From Anaerolineae bacterium (GTDB taxonomy: Bacteria; Chloroflexota; Anaerolineae; Aggregatilineales; Phototrophicaceae), in NCBI GenBank assembly GCA_022843745.1, contig JALHNB010000025.1, forward strand, positions 1-64,000: a stretch of DNA of 64,000 nucleotides, written 5' to 3'. Shown here in pieces: positions 26,438 through 35,630 of the stretch. Under the pieces are notes generated by a model. The model searched no databases, was not told the DNA's origin, and saw only the letters and a list, made by a program, of their open reading frames with translations. The position numbers were made by a program, and so were the translations under genes. Every line of letters begins with the position of its first letter. Positions within the stretch are counted from its first letter, which is position 1.

Positions 26438-29400
26438 ATGCCTGATGTTTTTATCTCCTACCGCCGTACCGATATGGATTTTGTCCGGCGGCTCGATCAA
26501 GAACTGCGGGCGCGTGGTAAAGACGTGTGGGTCGATTGGGAGGACATTCCCCCAGGCAGCGTCGATTTTAATCAGGATTTGCTGCGAGGCATCGAAAGCT
26601 CTAACGCCTGCTTGCTGGTTCTCAGCCCGGATTATCTGGTTTCGCCCTATTGTTTGGCGGAACTGGAATACGCCCATGAGAATAACAAAAAGCTGATCTC
26701 GATTGTCTTCCGCACTATCGACGACAAGCTGCTCCCCGCCAGTATCGCCAATATCAACCAGATTTTTTTCAACAAGGGCGATACGTTTGAGACGGCGTTC
26801 GAAAAAGTCATTTTTGCGCTCGAAAATGATCTCTCGTATATCCAGGCGCATACCCGCCTCACCGTGCGGGCGCGGGAATGGGAGCGAGAAGGCCACGACA
26901 CCAGCTTTTTGCTGCGCGGAAACGATCTGCGTAACGCCGAAAATCTGCTGGTCGAAAGCGCCAATAAAGAGCCTAATCCTAGCGAGCTGCAAACCGAGTA
27001 TGTGATTACCAGCCGCCGTAACGCCAATACGCGCCAGCGAATCACCCTCGCCAGCATCATGATTATCGTCGTCGTGCTGATTATCCTGGTGATTATCGTG
27101 CCGCTTTACCAGATCGCGCAGAATAACCTGCGGTTGGCCTGGGATACACAGTCGCTCTTTTTGGCCGATCTTTCGCGTCAGGAATTGGATGAGGAGCATT
27201 ATCGCACGTCACTCCTGTTGGCACTGGAATCGTTGTCGAATTATCCAAATGTGTTCAATGACGAGAGTAACAAAGCGCTGCTGGCGGTTCTCAACAGCCC
27301 GCCGCAAAAATTGCTCGTGATGCGCCATGAGCGATCCGTCGATTCGGTGAGCTGGAATCGCGATGAAAACGGCGTTTTGACCGTTTCTGGCAGCGCGGTG
27401 CGGCTCTGGGACAGCCACAGTGGGCAGATTTTGCATACGCTTCAACACGACGATACGGTGCGCGGGGTACGCTGGAGTCGCGATGAAAATCTGATTCTTA
27501 CGTGGTCAGCGGATGGCACAGCGCGTGTCTGGGATCCGCTGATCGAAACCGAACTGGTCAGCCTGCGCCACAATGGACCAGTGAACGGCGCGGACTGGGA
27601 CGCTGATGAAGACCGGATTCTCACATGGTCGGATGATCGACAGGTTGATATCTGGGATGCCAATGATGACCGCCAACCGCTACTGGTGCTGCGCCACAAT
27701 GACCCGGTGATCGGTGCGCTGTGGAATTCAGACGAATCGCGCGTGTTGGCGTGGGCGAGTAACAGCGTGCGTGTGTGGCAAATTATCATTGATGATGAAG
27801 GCTATCGTCAGGGCGATTCGATTGTTTTGCTCCACAACGATGTGGTCAACGGGGCGCTGTGGAGTAATGACGAAAGCCGTCTGCTCACGTGGTCAGAGGA
27901 TGGCACGGCGCGGGTGTGGGATGTCAGCACCAGCCGGACGCTGCTTCGCTTGCAGCATGACGGCCCGGTGCGCGGCGCGGTGTGGAATCGCGACCAGAGC
28001 CGATTGGTTACGTGGTCAGCCGATGGCACGGTGCGCGTCTGGAATGCCGTTACAGGCGAACAACAGCTTTTACTGAGGCATACACAAGCCGTCAATGGTG
28101 CATTGTGGAATGAAGATGAAACACGGCTTCTTTCTTGGTCAAACGATAACACCGCGCGTATCTGGGATGCGACCAGCGGAAATGAGATTCTGCGGCTGCG
28201 TCATGATGGCTTGATTCGCGGCGCGGTGTGGAGCGAGGACGAAAGCCGCATCCTTACATGGTCGGGCGACAGCCTCGTGCGCCTATGGGACGCGAATTCA
28301 GGGTCGCTGATTCTGCGTTTCCCGCACAACGGGTTGGTCAACAGCGCGGTGTGGAGCGACGATGAGCGCATGATTTTATCGGCATCGCTGGATGGCACCG
28401 CGCAAATCTGGAGCGCTGATGTCAATAATCCCAATCTGCAACAGCCTGTTTCCAGCCTGCAATATGAAGGGGCAGTCAGTGGGGCGGTATGGGATCAGGA
28501 TGAAGGCCATATTTTAGCGTGGTCGGAAGATGGTACGGTACGAGTATGGTCTGTGGGGAATGATAGGCCAAGCAGTGGGCCGAATGTGCTGGTGCTGCGT
28601 CAGGATGGTCTGGCACAGGGCGCAGCCTGGAATAAAGAAGAAAATCAGATTCTGTCGTGGTCATCGGCAGGGGTCGCCCGTATCTGGGATGCTGCGAGCG
28701 GCGTTGAACTCCTCAAATTCACGCATGGAAATTGGATTAATGGGGTGCGTTGGAGCAGCGACGAATCGCGTATTTTGTCGTGGTCAAATGATCGGACAGC
28801 GCGTATCTGGGATGCCAAAACGGGCGAACTGCTGGTGACATTGAATCACAATCTGGCGGTGAATGGCGCGGCGTGGAATAAGGACGAAAGCCGGATTCTC
28901 ACCTGGTCGCGTGACAGCATGATACGCATCTGGGATAGCAGCGGTACGCTCATGACGACCTTGAGTCACGAGGGTGGCGTGGATGGTGCGCTGTGGAACG
29001 CCGACGAGACGCGCATTTTGTCATGGTCTCGTGACAGCACCACGCGGGTATGGGATGTCGCTACAGGTGAGCAACTATTCGTTTTGGAACATGAGCGTCC
29101 TGTCAACGGCGCAGCCTGGAACGCCGATCAGAGCCGTATCCTCACCTGGACTCGCGATGATAGCGTGTGGGTCTGGGATGGAAATACAGGCGAACGCTTG
29201 CTGGCGCTGCCGCACGGCAAGAGCCAATCGGGGGTGCAGGGCGCACGTTGGAACAGCGATGGACGGCGTATTCTCTCATGGTCATCGAACGGCGTTGTCC
29301 GCATCTGGAATGCCTTTGCGCCTAATTCACGCGAGGCGCAGTTGTTGACGATGCGGCACACCGGTACGGTGACGGGCGCGACCTGGAACGCTGATGAAAG

Positions 29401-29668
29401 CCGTGTACTCTCCTGGGCGGGGGATCGGACGGTTCGGGTGTGGGATGCGCGAAATGGTCAGGAATTATTTGTGCTGTCGCATACCGATTCGGTGCGCGGT
29501 GCGGCCTGGAATGACGCCGAATCGCGCGTTTTGTCGTGGACTTCAGACGGCGTACTGCGTGAATGGGTAGTGGATGTCACATCGTTGATTGATATTGGGC
29601 GCAGCCGAGGATTAACCCCGCTGACCCCGGCGGAACGAGTGCGCTTCTTCCTGCCACTTTTGAATTGA
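26438..29668 (+). CDS. TIR domain - transmembrane - 18 x WD40 protein
   Basis: 1076 residues. Residues about 1-135 are a TIR domain (FISYRRTD, VWVDWEDIPPG, SPYCLAELEYA; Glu75 sits where NADase TIR domains have the catalytic glutamate). Residues about 138-170 carry the linker helix common to TIR-WD40 and NACHT-WD40 proteins, about 202-225 form one membrane segment, and about 290-1050 consist of 18 WD40 repeats, enough for two to three propellers. The repeats are unusually alike (AVWNRDQSRLVTWS-type). No NTPase domain is present, unlike STAND proteins. It may sense a ligand or damage outside and act through TIR. It starts 17 bases after the phosphatase gene, with a weak ribosome binding site. 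Confidence 0.9.
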   Translation: MPDVFISYRRTDMDFVRRLDQELRARGKDVWVDWEDIPPGSVDFNQDLLRGIESSNACLLVLSPDYLVSPYCLAELEYAHENNKKLISIVFRTIDDKLLPASIANINQIFFNKGDTFETAFEKVIFALENDLSYIQAHTRLTVRAREWEREGHDTSFLLRGNDLRNAENLLVESANKEPNPSELQTEYVITSRRNANTRQRITLASIMIIVVVLIILVIIVPLYQIAQNNLRLAWDTQSLFLADLSRQELDEEHYRTSLLLALESLSNYPNVFNDESNKALLAVLNSPPQKLLVMRHERSVDSVSWNRDENGVLTVSGSAVRLWDSHSGQILHTLQHDDTVRGVRWSRDENLILTWSADGTARVWDPLIETELVSLRHNGPVNGADWDADEDRILTWSDDRQVDIWDANDDRQPLLVLRHNDPVIGALWNSDESRVLAWASNSVRVWQIIIDDEGYRQGDSIVLLHNDVVNGALWSNDESRLLTWSEDGTARVWDVSTSRTLLRLQHDGPVRGAVWNRDQSRLVTWSADGTVRVWNAVTGEQQLLLRHTQAVNGALWNEDETRLLSWSNDNTARIWDATSGNEILRLRHDGLIRGAVWSEDESRILTWSGDSLVRLWDANSGSLILRFPHNGLVNSAVWSDDERMILSASLDGTAQIWSADVNNPNLQQPVSSLQYEGAVSGAVWDQDEGHILAWSEDGTVRVWSVGNDRPSSGPNVLVLRQDGLAQGAAWNKEENQILSWSSAGVARIWDAASGVELLKFTHGNWINGVRWSSDESRILSWSNDRTARIWDAKTGELLVTLNHNLAVNGAAWNKDESRILTWSRDSMIRIWDSSGTLMTTLSHEGGVDGALWNADETRILSWSRDSTTRVWDVATGEQLFVLEHERPVNGAAWNADQSRILTWTRDDSVWVWDGNTGERLLALPHGKSQSGVQGARWNSDGRRILSWSSNGVVRIWNAFAPNSREAQLLTMRHTGTVTGATWNADESRVLSWAGDRTVRVWDARNGQELFVLSHTDSVRGAAWNDAESRVLSWTSDGVLREWVVDVTSLIDIGRSRGLTPLTPAERVRFFLPLLN

Positions 29669-29713
29669 GTTACATTATGTCAATACAAAAAAGCATATAT
29701 CAGGAGATAAGAT

Positions 29714-30028
29714 ATGAGTCCGGAGCCAAATTGGAATGATACAGGCCTTGATCGTGAATCAATGTTTAAACCAGAAGCTATGTCTTTCTGGTTAGATCAC
29801 TCGCCCCAATACTTCATGCAATCCACAGTTCATGAAATTAGAGAAATAATTATGAAGGTTGAACTTCAAATGGGTTTTATTCGACCTAATCCTTCTCTTC
29901 CTCTTGATTACAGTGGTCGCAAAACGCCTGAAGAAGTTTGTGAATCCATTCAAAAATATCAAGACGAGCTTAAAGATATAATGAACATTATTTGGGAATA
30001 TTCAAAAACACAACCACTGAACAAATGA
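29714..30028 (+). CDS. small AT-rich protein of unknown function
   Basis: 104 residues, highly charged, with a helical C-terminal half (PEEVCESIQKYQDELKD). Its codons are AT-rich compared with neighbours, hinting at recent acquisition. A perfect AGGAG seven bases before the ATG supports that it is a real gene. It follows the TIR-WD40 gene by 45 bases and may be linked to it. No family is recognised. Confidence 0.7.
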   Translation: MSPEPNWNDTGLDRESMFKPEAMSFWLDHSPQYFMQSTVHEIREIIMKVELQMGFIRPNPSLPLDYSGRKTPEEVCESIQKYQDELKDIMNIIWEYSKTQPLNK

Positions 30029-30042
30029 CACTGTAAAAATTT

Positions 30043-30819
30043 CTATTTCCACACAGGCTCACGCTTTTCCAAAAACGCCAAGAATCCTTCTGTGCCGTCC
30101 GGTTGCGCGAAAATCTCACTTTGATACTGTGCCTCGCGTGCCAATGCTTCGTCAAATGTGCTGGTGAGGGCTTCGAGCATAGCTGCTTTGCCGCGTTTAA
30201 GAGCATGTGGCGATTTTTTAGCAAGCGTTTCCGCAAATTTCGTGACTTCATCCAGAAACGTTTCTGCTGGATAAACCTGATTCGCCAATCCGATTCGCAG
30301 CGCTTCGTCAGCCAGCACATCGCGTCCGGTGAACATCAATTCCATCGCACGACCCAAACCAATGATGCGCGGCAGCATATATGTCCCGCCACCATCGGGA
30401 ATCAAGCCGACCCGCGCGAAAATTTCCGCGAATTTTGCCCGTTCGCTCACCAATCGTAAATCGCAGGATAGCGCCAGATCGCAGCCGATACCTGCCGCGT
30501 AGCCATCCACCGCCGCGATGGCAGGCCATGATGAGCCGTGAATCGCTTTGAGCATCGGTGCGTAGTTTTCGGTCAGGCCGCGCTTGATGACCTCCGGTGT
30601 CGCACCCAGACTGAAAAATTCTTTGATGTCCGCGCCGGATGAAAACGCCCCACCCGCACCTGCGATGACGATGCAGCGTGTGCCATCGAATTCACAGGCT
30701 TCAACGGCATGTTGCAGCGCGTTGCAGGTCGCACCGTCGAGCGCGTTACGCACCTCCGGGCGGTTAATCGTGAGGATAGTCACGGCATCTTTTCGGGATA
30801 TGAGCAGGGTGTCGGGCAT
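30043..30819 (-). CDS. enoyl-CoA hydratase/isomerase (PaaG-like)
   Basis: 258-residue crotonase. Oxyanion-hole segments are FSSGADIKEF and DGYAAGIGCDLALSCDLR. The GLIPDGGGTYMLPR segment has Asp where hydratases have the second catalytic Glu, and the first Glu is replaced by Phe/Ala-containing FAEIFARV, as in PaaG-type isomerases. An isomerase or 2,3-hydratase acting on an acyl- or oxepin-CoA is therefore likelier than a fatty-acid hydratase. Start AAAGGAG-ATCCAAA-ATG. It converges on the small gene at 29714. Confidence 0.88.
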   Translation of the reverse strand: MPDTLLISRKDAVTILTINRPEVRNALDGATCNALQHAVEACEFDGTRCIVIAGAGGAFSSGADIKEFFSLGATPEVIKRGLTENYAPMLKAIHGSSWPAIAAVDGYAAGIGCDLALSCDLRLVSERAKFAEIFARVGLIPDGGGTYMLPRIIGLGRAMELMFTGRDVLADEALRIGLANQVYPAETFLDEVTKFAETLAKKSPHALKRGKAAMLEALTSTFDEALAREAQYQSEIFAQPDGTEGFLAFLEKREPVWK

Positions 30820-30837
30820 TTTGGATCTCCTTTAGTG

Positions 30838-31006
30838 CAAGTCAGCTTGTCAGTATTTCAGCTTATCAGGTTTTTAGTGCTGAGTTTAAAGTGCTGAGTG
30901 CTGAGTTTTGGAACAGGTATTTTACTCAGCACTCGGAACTCAGCACTTTGCACTTAGTTTTTAGCTGACTGGCTGAAATGCTGAAACGCTGACGAGCTGA
31001 CTAGCT
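30838..31006. repeat. large nested palindrome, CTGAGT family copy 1
   Basis: Symmetrical layout about 170 bases long. Outer arms of GTCAG/TTTCAGC units (30841-30867) match GCTGAAATGCTGAAACGCTGAC units (30970-31000); inner arms AGTGCTGAGTT (30877, 30890) match AACTCAGCACT (30937-30947). Fills the gap between the crotonase and the 31009 gene. No coding content. Confidence 0.85.
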
Positions 31007-31008
31007 CT

Positions 31009-31512
31009 TTAGCTACGTTGTTTAGTGGTCGAGCTACTGGCTGGGCGTTTGGCAGGTTCTTTTTTCGGCGGCGTGAACTTAGCATTCAGCGTTTTTTGCA
31101 GCTCGGAGAGCAAAATTTCGCTGTTGGCATAATCACCGCGCATGGGGATAAACAGCGCAAATCCGGCAAGGATAGCGACAATTGCTAAAATCGCATTCCC
31201 TTGTGACAGCGTGAGCAGGGCGATAATTAGGAGCGCACCAAAAACCACGATTTGGCCGTCACGTCCGACGCCGCCGGATACCGTGCCTTCCACCAGTGTG
31301 ACTCCACCCTGACGTTCGGCTCGACCATACAAAAATGTCCGGCGGTCAAATCGCCAGCGCACGGTGGTCGTCACGCCCATCGCGAAACGTCCGCTTTTTT
31401 CGACCCAACCATCAAGCTGCGGACGACTTTTCGTGCCTGGGACGTGCAGGCGTTCATTAATCGCGCTCATAGCCTGCGCGACAGTTTTATCGGTATACAT
31501 CACATAACGCAA
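31009..31512 (-). CDS. small membrane protein
   Basis: 167 residues. The first 100 form a beta-rich soluble part, including VRWRFDRRTFLYGRAERQ, followed by two closely spaced hydrophobic segments (about 88-125, IVVFGALLIIALLTLSQGN and on) and a Lys/Pro/Ser-rich tail. The TTG at 31512 has AAAGGAG eight bases upstream; the longer frame to 31611 runs into the repeat at 31563 and is discarded. No recognised family. Palindromic repeats lie on both sides. Confidence 0.65.
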   Translation of the reverse strand: MRYVMYTDKTVAQAMSAINERLHVPGTKSRPQLDGWVEKSGRFAMGVTTTVRWRFDRRTFLYGRAERQGGVTLVEGTVSGGVGRDGQIVVFGALLIIALLTLSQGNAILAIVAILAGFALFIPMRGDYANSEILLSELQKTLNAKFTPPKKEPAKRPASSSTTKQRS

Positions 31513-31562
31513 TGCAGAAGCTCCTTTGAAGCGGGTCAGCGTCAGCAAAAATTGAGTAGAAA

Positions 31563-31640
31563 GTCCTGAGTGCCGAGTGCTGAGTAAAATGCCCATTCTG
31601 AAACTCAGCACTCAGCACTTTAAACTTGGCACTAAAAAGT
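31563..31640. repeat. CTGAGT-family palindrome, copy 2
   Basis: GTCCTGAGTGCCGAGTGCTG and ACTCAGCACTCAGCACT arms around a GC-poor loop, followed by a stretch GTTGAAAAGCTGAAAAGCTG resembling one outer arm of copy 1. Sits between the small membrane protein gene and the SDR gene. Confidence 0.8.
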
Positions 31641-31671
31641 TGAAAAGCTGAAAAGCTGACTCGCTATAACG

Positions 31672-32433
31672 TTAAATCATCGGCAGGTTGAGGCCGCCAT
31701 CGACCACAAAAACTCCGCCCGTCGCGAAATTTGACGCGGGAGAAGCCAAATAAAGTGCTATTCCGGCGATGTCGTTCGGTTCGCCAAAACGATGCTGTGG
31801 AGTCCTCGCCAAAATCGGTTCGGCTACAGCGTCATTATCCCATAAGGCGCTGGCGAATTTGGTTTTAACGACTCCGGGTGCAATCGCATTCACCTGAATA
31901 TTATCGTTCGCCAATTCCATCGCCAATGTTTGAGTCAGATTAATGAGCGCCGCTTTAGTCAGGCTGTAGATGCCCTGCATCGTGCCGGGACGCAGGCCAA
32001 CCACCGAGGCGACATTGATGATTTTACCGCCGCCGTGTTCGCGCATGATTTTGACTGCCGCTTGAGTCAGCCAGATATTGCCCATGATATTGACTTCAAT
32101 CGTCTTTTGCCACAGACTGTCCTCGGCTTCCAGCAGCGTACCAAAGTGGGGATTAGTAGCAGCATTGTTGACAAGAATATCAACCCGTCCATATTTTTCG
32201 ACAGCCGCGTTAACGAGCGCTTGCAGGGCGGCCTTATCGCCATTATGTGCGGCGATGGGCGTTACTTCGCCACCATTCGCGCGGATTTTCTCGGCTGCCG
32301 TGTTCAGACCGTCGAGTTTCCGGCTGCTGATGACGACTTTTGCCCCGGCTGCGGCATAACATTCGGCAATCGCCTGCCCAATTCCGCGCGATGCGCCTGT
32401 AATAATCGCGACTTTGCCCGTGATGTCGAACAT
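31672..32433 (-). CDS. short-chain dehydrogenase/reductase
   Basis: 253-residue classical SDR. NAD(P) site [10 protein letters not shown] (about 12-21), NNAATNP, catalytic Ser143 in NVASVVG, Tyr156 and Lys160 in YSLTK, and the C-terminal VDGGLNLPM. The residue after the glycine motif region (SSRK) carries Arg, which favours NADP. The substrate is unknown, though FabG-like length and the adjacent kynB-like and crotonase genes suggest aromatic or acyl catabolism, which is inference. Confidence 0.88.
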   Translation of the reverse strand: MFDITGKVAIITGASRGIGQAIAECYAAAGAKVVISSRKLDGLNTAAEKIRANGGEVTPIAAHNGDKAALQALVNAAVEKYGRVDILVNNAATNPHFGTLLEAEDSLWQKTIEVNIMGNIWLTQAAVKIMREHGGGKIINVASVVGLRPGTMQGIYSLTKAALINLTQTLAMELANDNIQVNAIAPGVVKTKFASALWDNDAVAEPILARTPQHRFGEPNDIAGIALYLASPASNFATGGVFVVDGGLNLPMI

Positions 32434-32616
32434 CAGCCTGATTTCCTTATTCCTGTGAGTAATGATAAATTATCCAGGTTCGCGGGGTTCGCGTCAAATC
32501 GGTTTTGGTATATCAGACAAAAGGCTTATATACATTCTCGATAACCCGGACAAAAGGCTTACGCGCGTTTTTTCGGAAGTTGGATACACTGATTGATAGA
32601 GGGCAGTGATGAAACA

Positions 32617-33246
32617 ATGAAACGCATTTACGACATTACACGAACAGTTTCACCGACAACGCATGTTTGGCCGGGCGATTCGCCATTTAGCGCCGTTCAT
32701 GTGCTGCGAAAAACCGAAGGCTCATCTGTCAACCTGACGACGCTGACCCTGAGTGCGCACACAGGCACACACGCCGATGCTTATTATCATTATGCCGACG
32801 ATGGCGCACACCCGTCTGAAATGCCGCTTGAGGCTTATATTGGCCCGGCGCGAGTGGTCACGGTTGCAAAACGTCAGGGGCCGCTGCTGCCGGATGATTT
32901 TAAGCATGTCAGCCTGGAAAAGGCGGAACGTTTGCTGGTGCATAGCTGGGTGAGCAACCTGAGCGATGACCAATGGCCGGAAATTTTCCCGTATCTCAGT
33001 CTGGAATTGCTCGACTGGCTGGCGGCGCTGGAAATTCGCCTGATCGGACTCGATTCGCCGTCGGTTGATGCGTTCGATAGCAAGGATTTGCCGTGTCATC
33101 ATGCTATTCGTCGCCATAAGATGGTCAATCTCGAAACGTTATTTTTACGTGATGTCCCTGATGGGGATTATGAATTATTCGCCCTGCCGCTAAAGCTGGA
33201 CGGTGTTTGCGGATCGCCGGTCAGGGCTGTTTTGCGCACGTTGTAA
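32617..33246 (+). CDS. kynB: kynurenine formamidase-type cyclase family protein
   Basis: 209 residues. The metal-binding HTGTHAD motif (His48, His52, Asp54) and the late DLPCHHAIR segment are those of KynB-type metal hydrolases, which deformylate N-formylkynurenine. The ATG at 32617 is preferred because the preceding TTG at 32593 is a weaker match to family length. Other members of this cyclase superfamily act on other amides or lactones, so the substrate is a family inference. Divergent from the SDR. Confidence 0.82.
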   Translation: MKRIYDITRTVSPTTHVWPGDSPFSAVHVLRKTEGSSVNLTTLTLSAHTGTHADAYYHYADDGAHPSEMPLEAYIGPARVVTVAKRQGPLLPDDFKHVSLEKAERLLVHSWVSNLSDDQWPEIFPYLSLELLDWLAALEIRLIGLDSPSVDAFDSKDLPCHHAIRRHKMVNLETLFLRDVPDGDYELFALPLKLDGVCGSPVRAVLRTL

Positions 33247-33264
33247 AATTGGGAGGATACTGCC

Positions 33265-33576
33265 ATGCAAGGTATGGCCTGGTTATTTTTCGTATTGATG
33301 GCGCTGGTTTTGTTGTTCGCATATCTGGCGATTCGTCGTCAGTGGTTCGCGCCGGGGTTCACATCGGCTGTCGCGGTTGTCGTGACCATCATTTTAATGA
33401 TCTTGACATCGTTGGGGCAGGGCAACAGCATTATCCAGGCGGTTATCGTCGGTATCATCGTCGGCGGCATGTTCAGCGGGGCGACACTCGGTATCGCCTG
33501 GTATTTTCACAATAATGAGCATCGCCAACAGTATTCGGATGAAGAACTGAACCAGCAGGCGGACGAATCGGGTTAG
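33265..33576 (+). CDS. small membrane protein
   Basis: 103 residues with three hydrophobic segments (about 5-23, 33-50 and 58-80) and a polar acidic tail of about 20 residues. Strong ribosome binding site GGGAGG. It follows kynB by 18 bases. A loose resemblance of its LGQGNSI segment to LSQGNAI in the small membrane protein at 31009 may mean a shared origin. Its stop codon TAG overlaps the TAA of the convergent gene. Confidence 0.7.
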   Translation: MQGMAWLFFVLMALVLLFAYLAIRRQWFAPGFTSAVAVVVTIILMILTSLGQGNSIIQAVIVGIIVGGMFSGATLGIAWYFHNNEHRQQYSDEELNQQADESG

Positions 33577-35585
33577 CCAGTTCTGACGATGACGAGTTCG
33601 TAGCGGCCTTCCCCCTCAAAACTGGTCGCTTCAATCACATAACGCCCATTTTCCGGCAGTTGCGCGTTGACAAGCTGCGCGGCACTCCCTAGCGCAGGGT
33701 CGCCTGTATCGTCGTTTTCATCAAGCACAACGCCGTTTGCATCCACAAGGCGCAAGATGGGGTCGAGTTCATCCGCTTGCATGGTCAGTGTAAAACTTTG
33801 CCCGGCTTGCCCTTCAAAACCCCAACGCTCAATACTGAAAATATCGTTGAGCGTACCCTCTAACCTGGCGACACCATTTGCGTCAAAATCGACGGCATGT
33901 GTTTCGCTGACACCGAGTTGATATGCGCCTGCGCCGTCCAAACGCTCCACGATCATGAGATATGTGCCGTCGGCTTCCAATAATTGATCGACAATTTCCT
34001 GTTCGCTGTAGACTACTTCAGAACCATCAGGCGCGATCAGACGCAGCGCGAGAATCAATGAATCGCTGACATCTGTGGCTGAAATCGTGATTCGCTGGTC
34101 GGCTTTACCCGCATATGTCCAGGTTTGCTGCGCGGTCTGGTCATTGAACCTGCCTTGAACAGTCTTGTTCAATTGAAGCTCAGACGCGCCGATACGGTCT
34201 GACGGAACTCCCGAACGCATGGCAGTAATCGCGCCGAATGAGCCATCGCTATCGACAAAGTAGAGCGTTCCATCAGCGCCCACAACCGTTCCCATCGGGC
34301 TGACCATCTCGCCGGGCAGCGGAAAATTGGGAACAATGCGTCCCGGCCTATTGACTTCTTCACCGCTGGAATCGAGAATTGAAATTCCCTGATCGGATGT
34401 GGTGATAACAAAGTGATTATTGCTATCCACCGCTATATCCGTTAAAGAATCGGACATCGCGCCCAGCGTATAAAGAGGCGTGGCTGTACCGTCCGCCAAT
34501 CCGATGATTTCGCCATATTGCGTCAGCGCAATAACTCGTCGCAGCGAATCGACACTGAGAATCGGCTGGATAAACAAGCTGTTGCTTAACCGGATTGTGT
34601 TCTCAAGCGCACCATCGCGAAAAACGCGCACAGAAACCGTATCGTCATTTTCAACATTGGTGGCATAAAGCCTGCCATCAGCGGTTGCAAAGATGCTCGA
34701 CGGCGCACCATCGCTAAAACCTTCGATTTGAGATTCGTCGCCTTCCTCAGTGCGTACAAAGACACAGCCACAGGCGATGTCCGCGATGTAGATATTGCCG
34801 CTATTATCGACGGCGATGTCCACAGGATCGCTGATGTCGGGGATAGGCTGGATTTCCAGGATTTCGCCCGTCGCCGTGTCAACCTGAATGATACCCAGGT
34901 CGTGCTCAATGGTGTAAAGCCGATCTTCGTTGTAAGCGAGGCCGATCAGATTCAAAAAGGCATCATCACCATCACTGACCGTTCGCATCGTTTGCCAGAC
35001 GACACCGTAAGTTTCGGATTCTGTGGGAGTTTCGATGTCAGGCGTGGCTATGCTTTCCGCGACCTGATTGTAAATCTCGAAAAAATTGTCTGCTTGCTCA
35101 GAAATCACGCGTCCGGTGACGATTAGCGCGGATGTATCGGAAATCAATGCCACACGACCAATGCCTGTGAGCAAATCGTCGCTGCTGCTTCCGGTCAATT
35201 CAAAGGCATCTGTTCCGGCAAGCATGGTTTCTGTCACATTTTCAGGATAGGCTGTGATCTCGATATTGCTCAATTCATCAGCTAACAGTGTGAGGATGTC
35301 CGTATCCGGCGCGAGGTCATTCAATAGTGTTATGGTGATGATAGAGACACCGGGTGGGCGGACATCAGGCGCATCAACCAGGATTTGCGCCAATTGCAAC
35401 CGCAAAACGCCATCTACTTCAATGGGCAGCGGCTCATTCCATCCCGCCGGATAAGCTAAATCGAAATCACCAGATTCCCAGAAATAAGGTGTAAGCGTAT
35501 TTTCCTGAGCATGTAGAAGCACAGGCCAGAGCGCGGCTAAAAACAGGGCAAGAGCGAACATAGATAAACGAAATTGGTATTTCAT
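33573..35585 (-). CDS. secreted beta-propeller protein with PPC-like domains
   Basis: About 670 residues. An N-terminal signal peptide (LFLAALWPVLLHAQ, cleavage near HAQ), a region about 30-180 of mixed strands, an NHL/SMP-30-like propeller (about 195-470; repeats such as DIAVDNSGNIYIADI), and two C-terminal beta domains of the pre-peptidase type with LRLVDANGVVLDENDD segments. Probably an extracellular binding protein. The ATG at 35585 is used; its ribosome binding site GGAG lies inside the repeat at 35591. It overlaps the convergent small gene by a few bases. Confidence 0.8.
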   Translation of the reverse strand: MKYQFRLSMFALALFLAALWPVLLHAQENTLTPYFWESGDFDLAYPAGWNEPLPIEVDGVLRLQLAQILVDAPDVRPPGVSIITITLLNDLAPDTDILTLLADELSNIEITAYPENVTETMLAGTDAFELTGSSSDDLLTGIGRVALISDTSALIVTGRVISEQADNFFEIYNQVAESIATPDIETPTESETYGVVWQTMRTVSDGDDAFLNLIGLAYNEDRLYTIEHDLGIIQVDTATGEILEIQPIPDISDPVDIAVDNSGNIYIADIACGCVFVRTEEGDESQIEGFSDGAPSSIFATADGRLYATNVENDDTVSVRVFRDGALENTIRLSNSLFIQPILSVDSLRRVIALTQYGEIIGLADGTATPLYTLGAMSDSLTDIAVDSNNHFVITTSDQGISILDSSGEEVNRPGRIVPNFPLPGEMVSPMGTVVGADGTLYFVDSDGSFGAITAMRSGVPSDRIGASELQLNKTVQGRFNDQTAQQTWTYAGKADQRITISATDVSDSLILALRLIAPDGSEVVYSEQEIVDQLLEADGTYLMIVERLDGAGAYQLGVSETHAVDFDANGVARLEGTLNDIFSIERWGFEGQAGQSFTLTMQADELDPILRLVDANGVVLDENDDTGDPALGSAAQLVNAQLPENGRYVIEATSFEGEGRYELVIVRTG

Positions 35586-35590
35586 CAATT

Positions 35591-35623
35591 TTTCTCCGTG
35601 TCCTCTGTGCCTCTGTGGTTTAA
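35591..35623. repeat. CACAGAG element, half copy, carrying a ribosome binding site
   Basis: TTTCTCCGTGTCCTCTGTGC followed by CTCTGTGGTTTA matches one arm of the elements at 21552 and 44386. On the minus strand the sequence ends ACACGGAG, and GGAG then lies eight bases before the ATG of the propeller gene. Confidence 0.85.
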
Positions 35624-35630
35624 TCGGATT

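Noticed and set aside
30838-31640. Insertion sequence or transposon
   Set aside because: The gene between the palindromes encodes a small membrane protein; there is no transposase or target duplication that I can see.
32516-32561. Two 13-base direct repeats GACAAAAGGCTTA upstream of kynB
   Set aside because: A 33-base spacing could mark a regulator site, but two copies alone are too little to call an operator.
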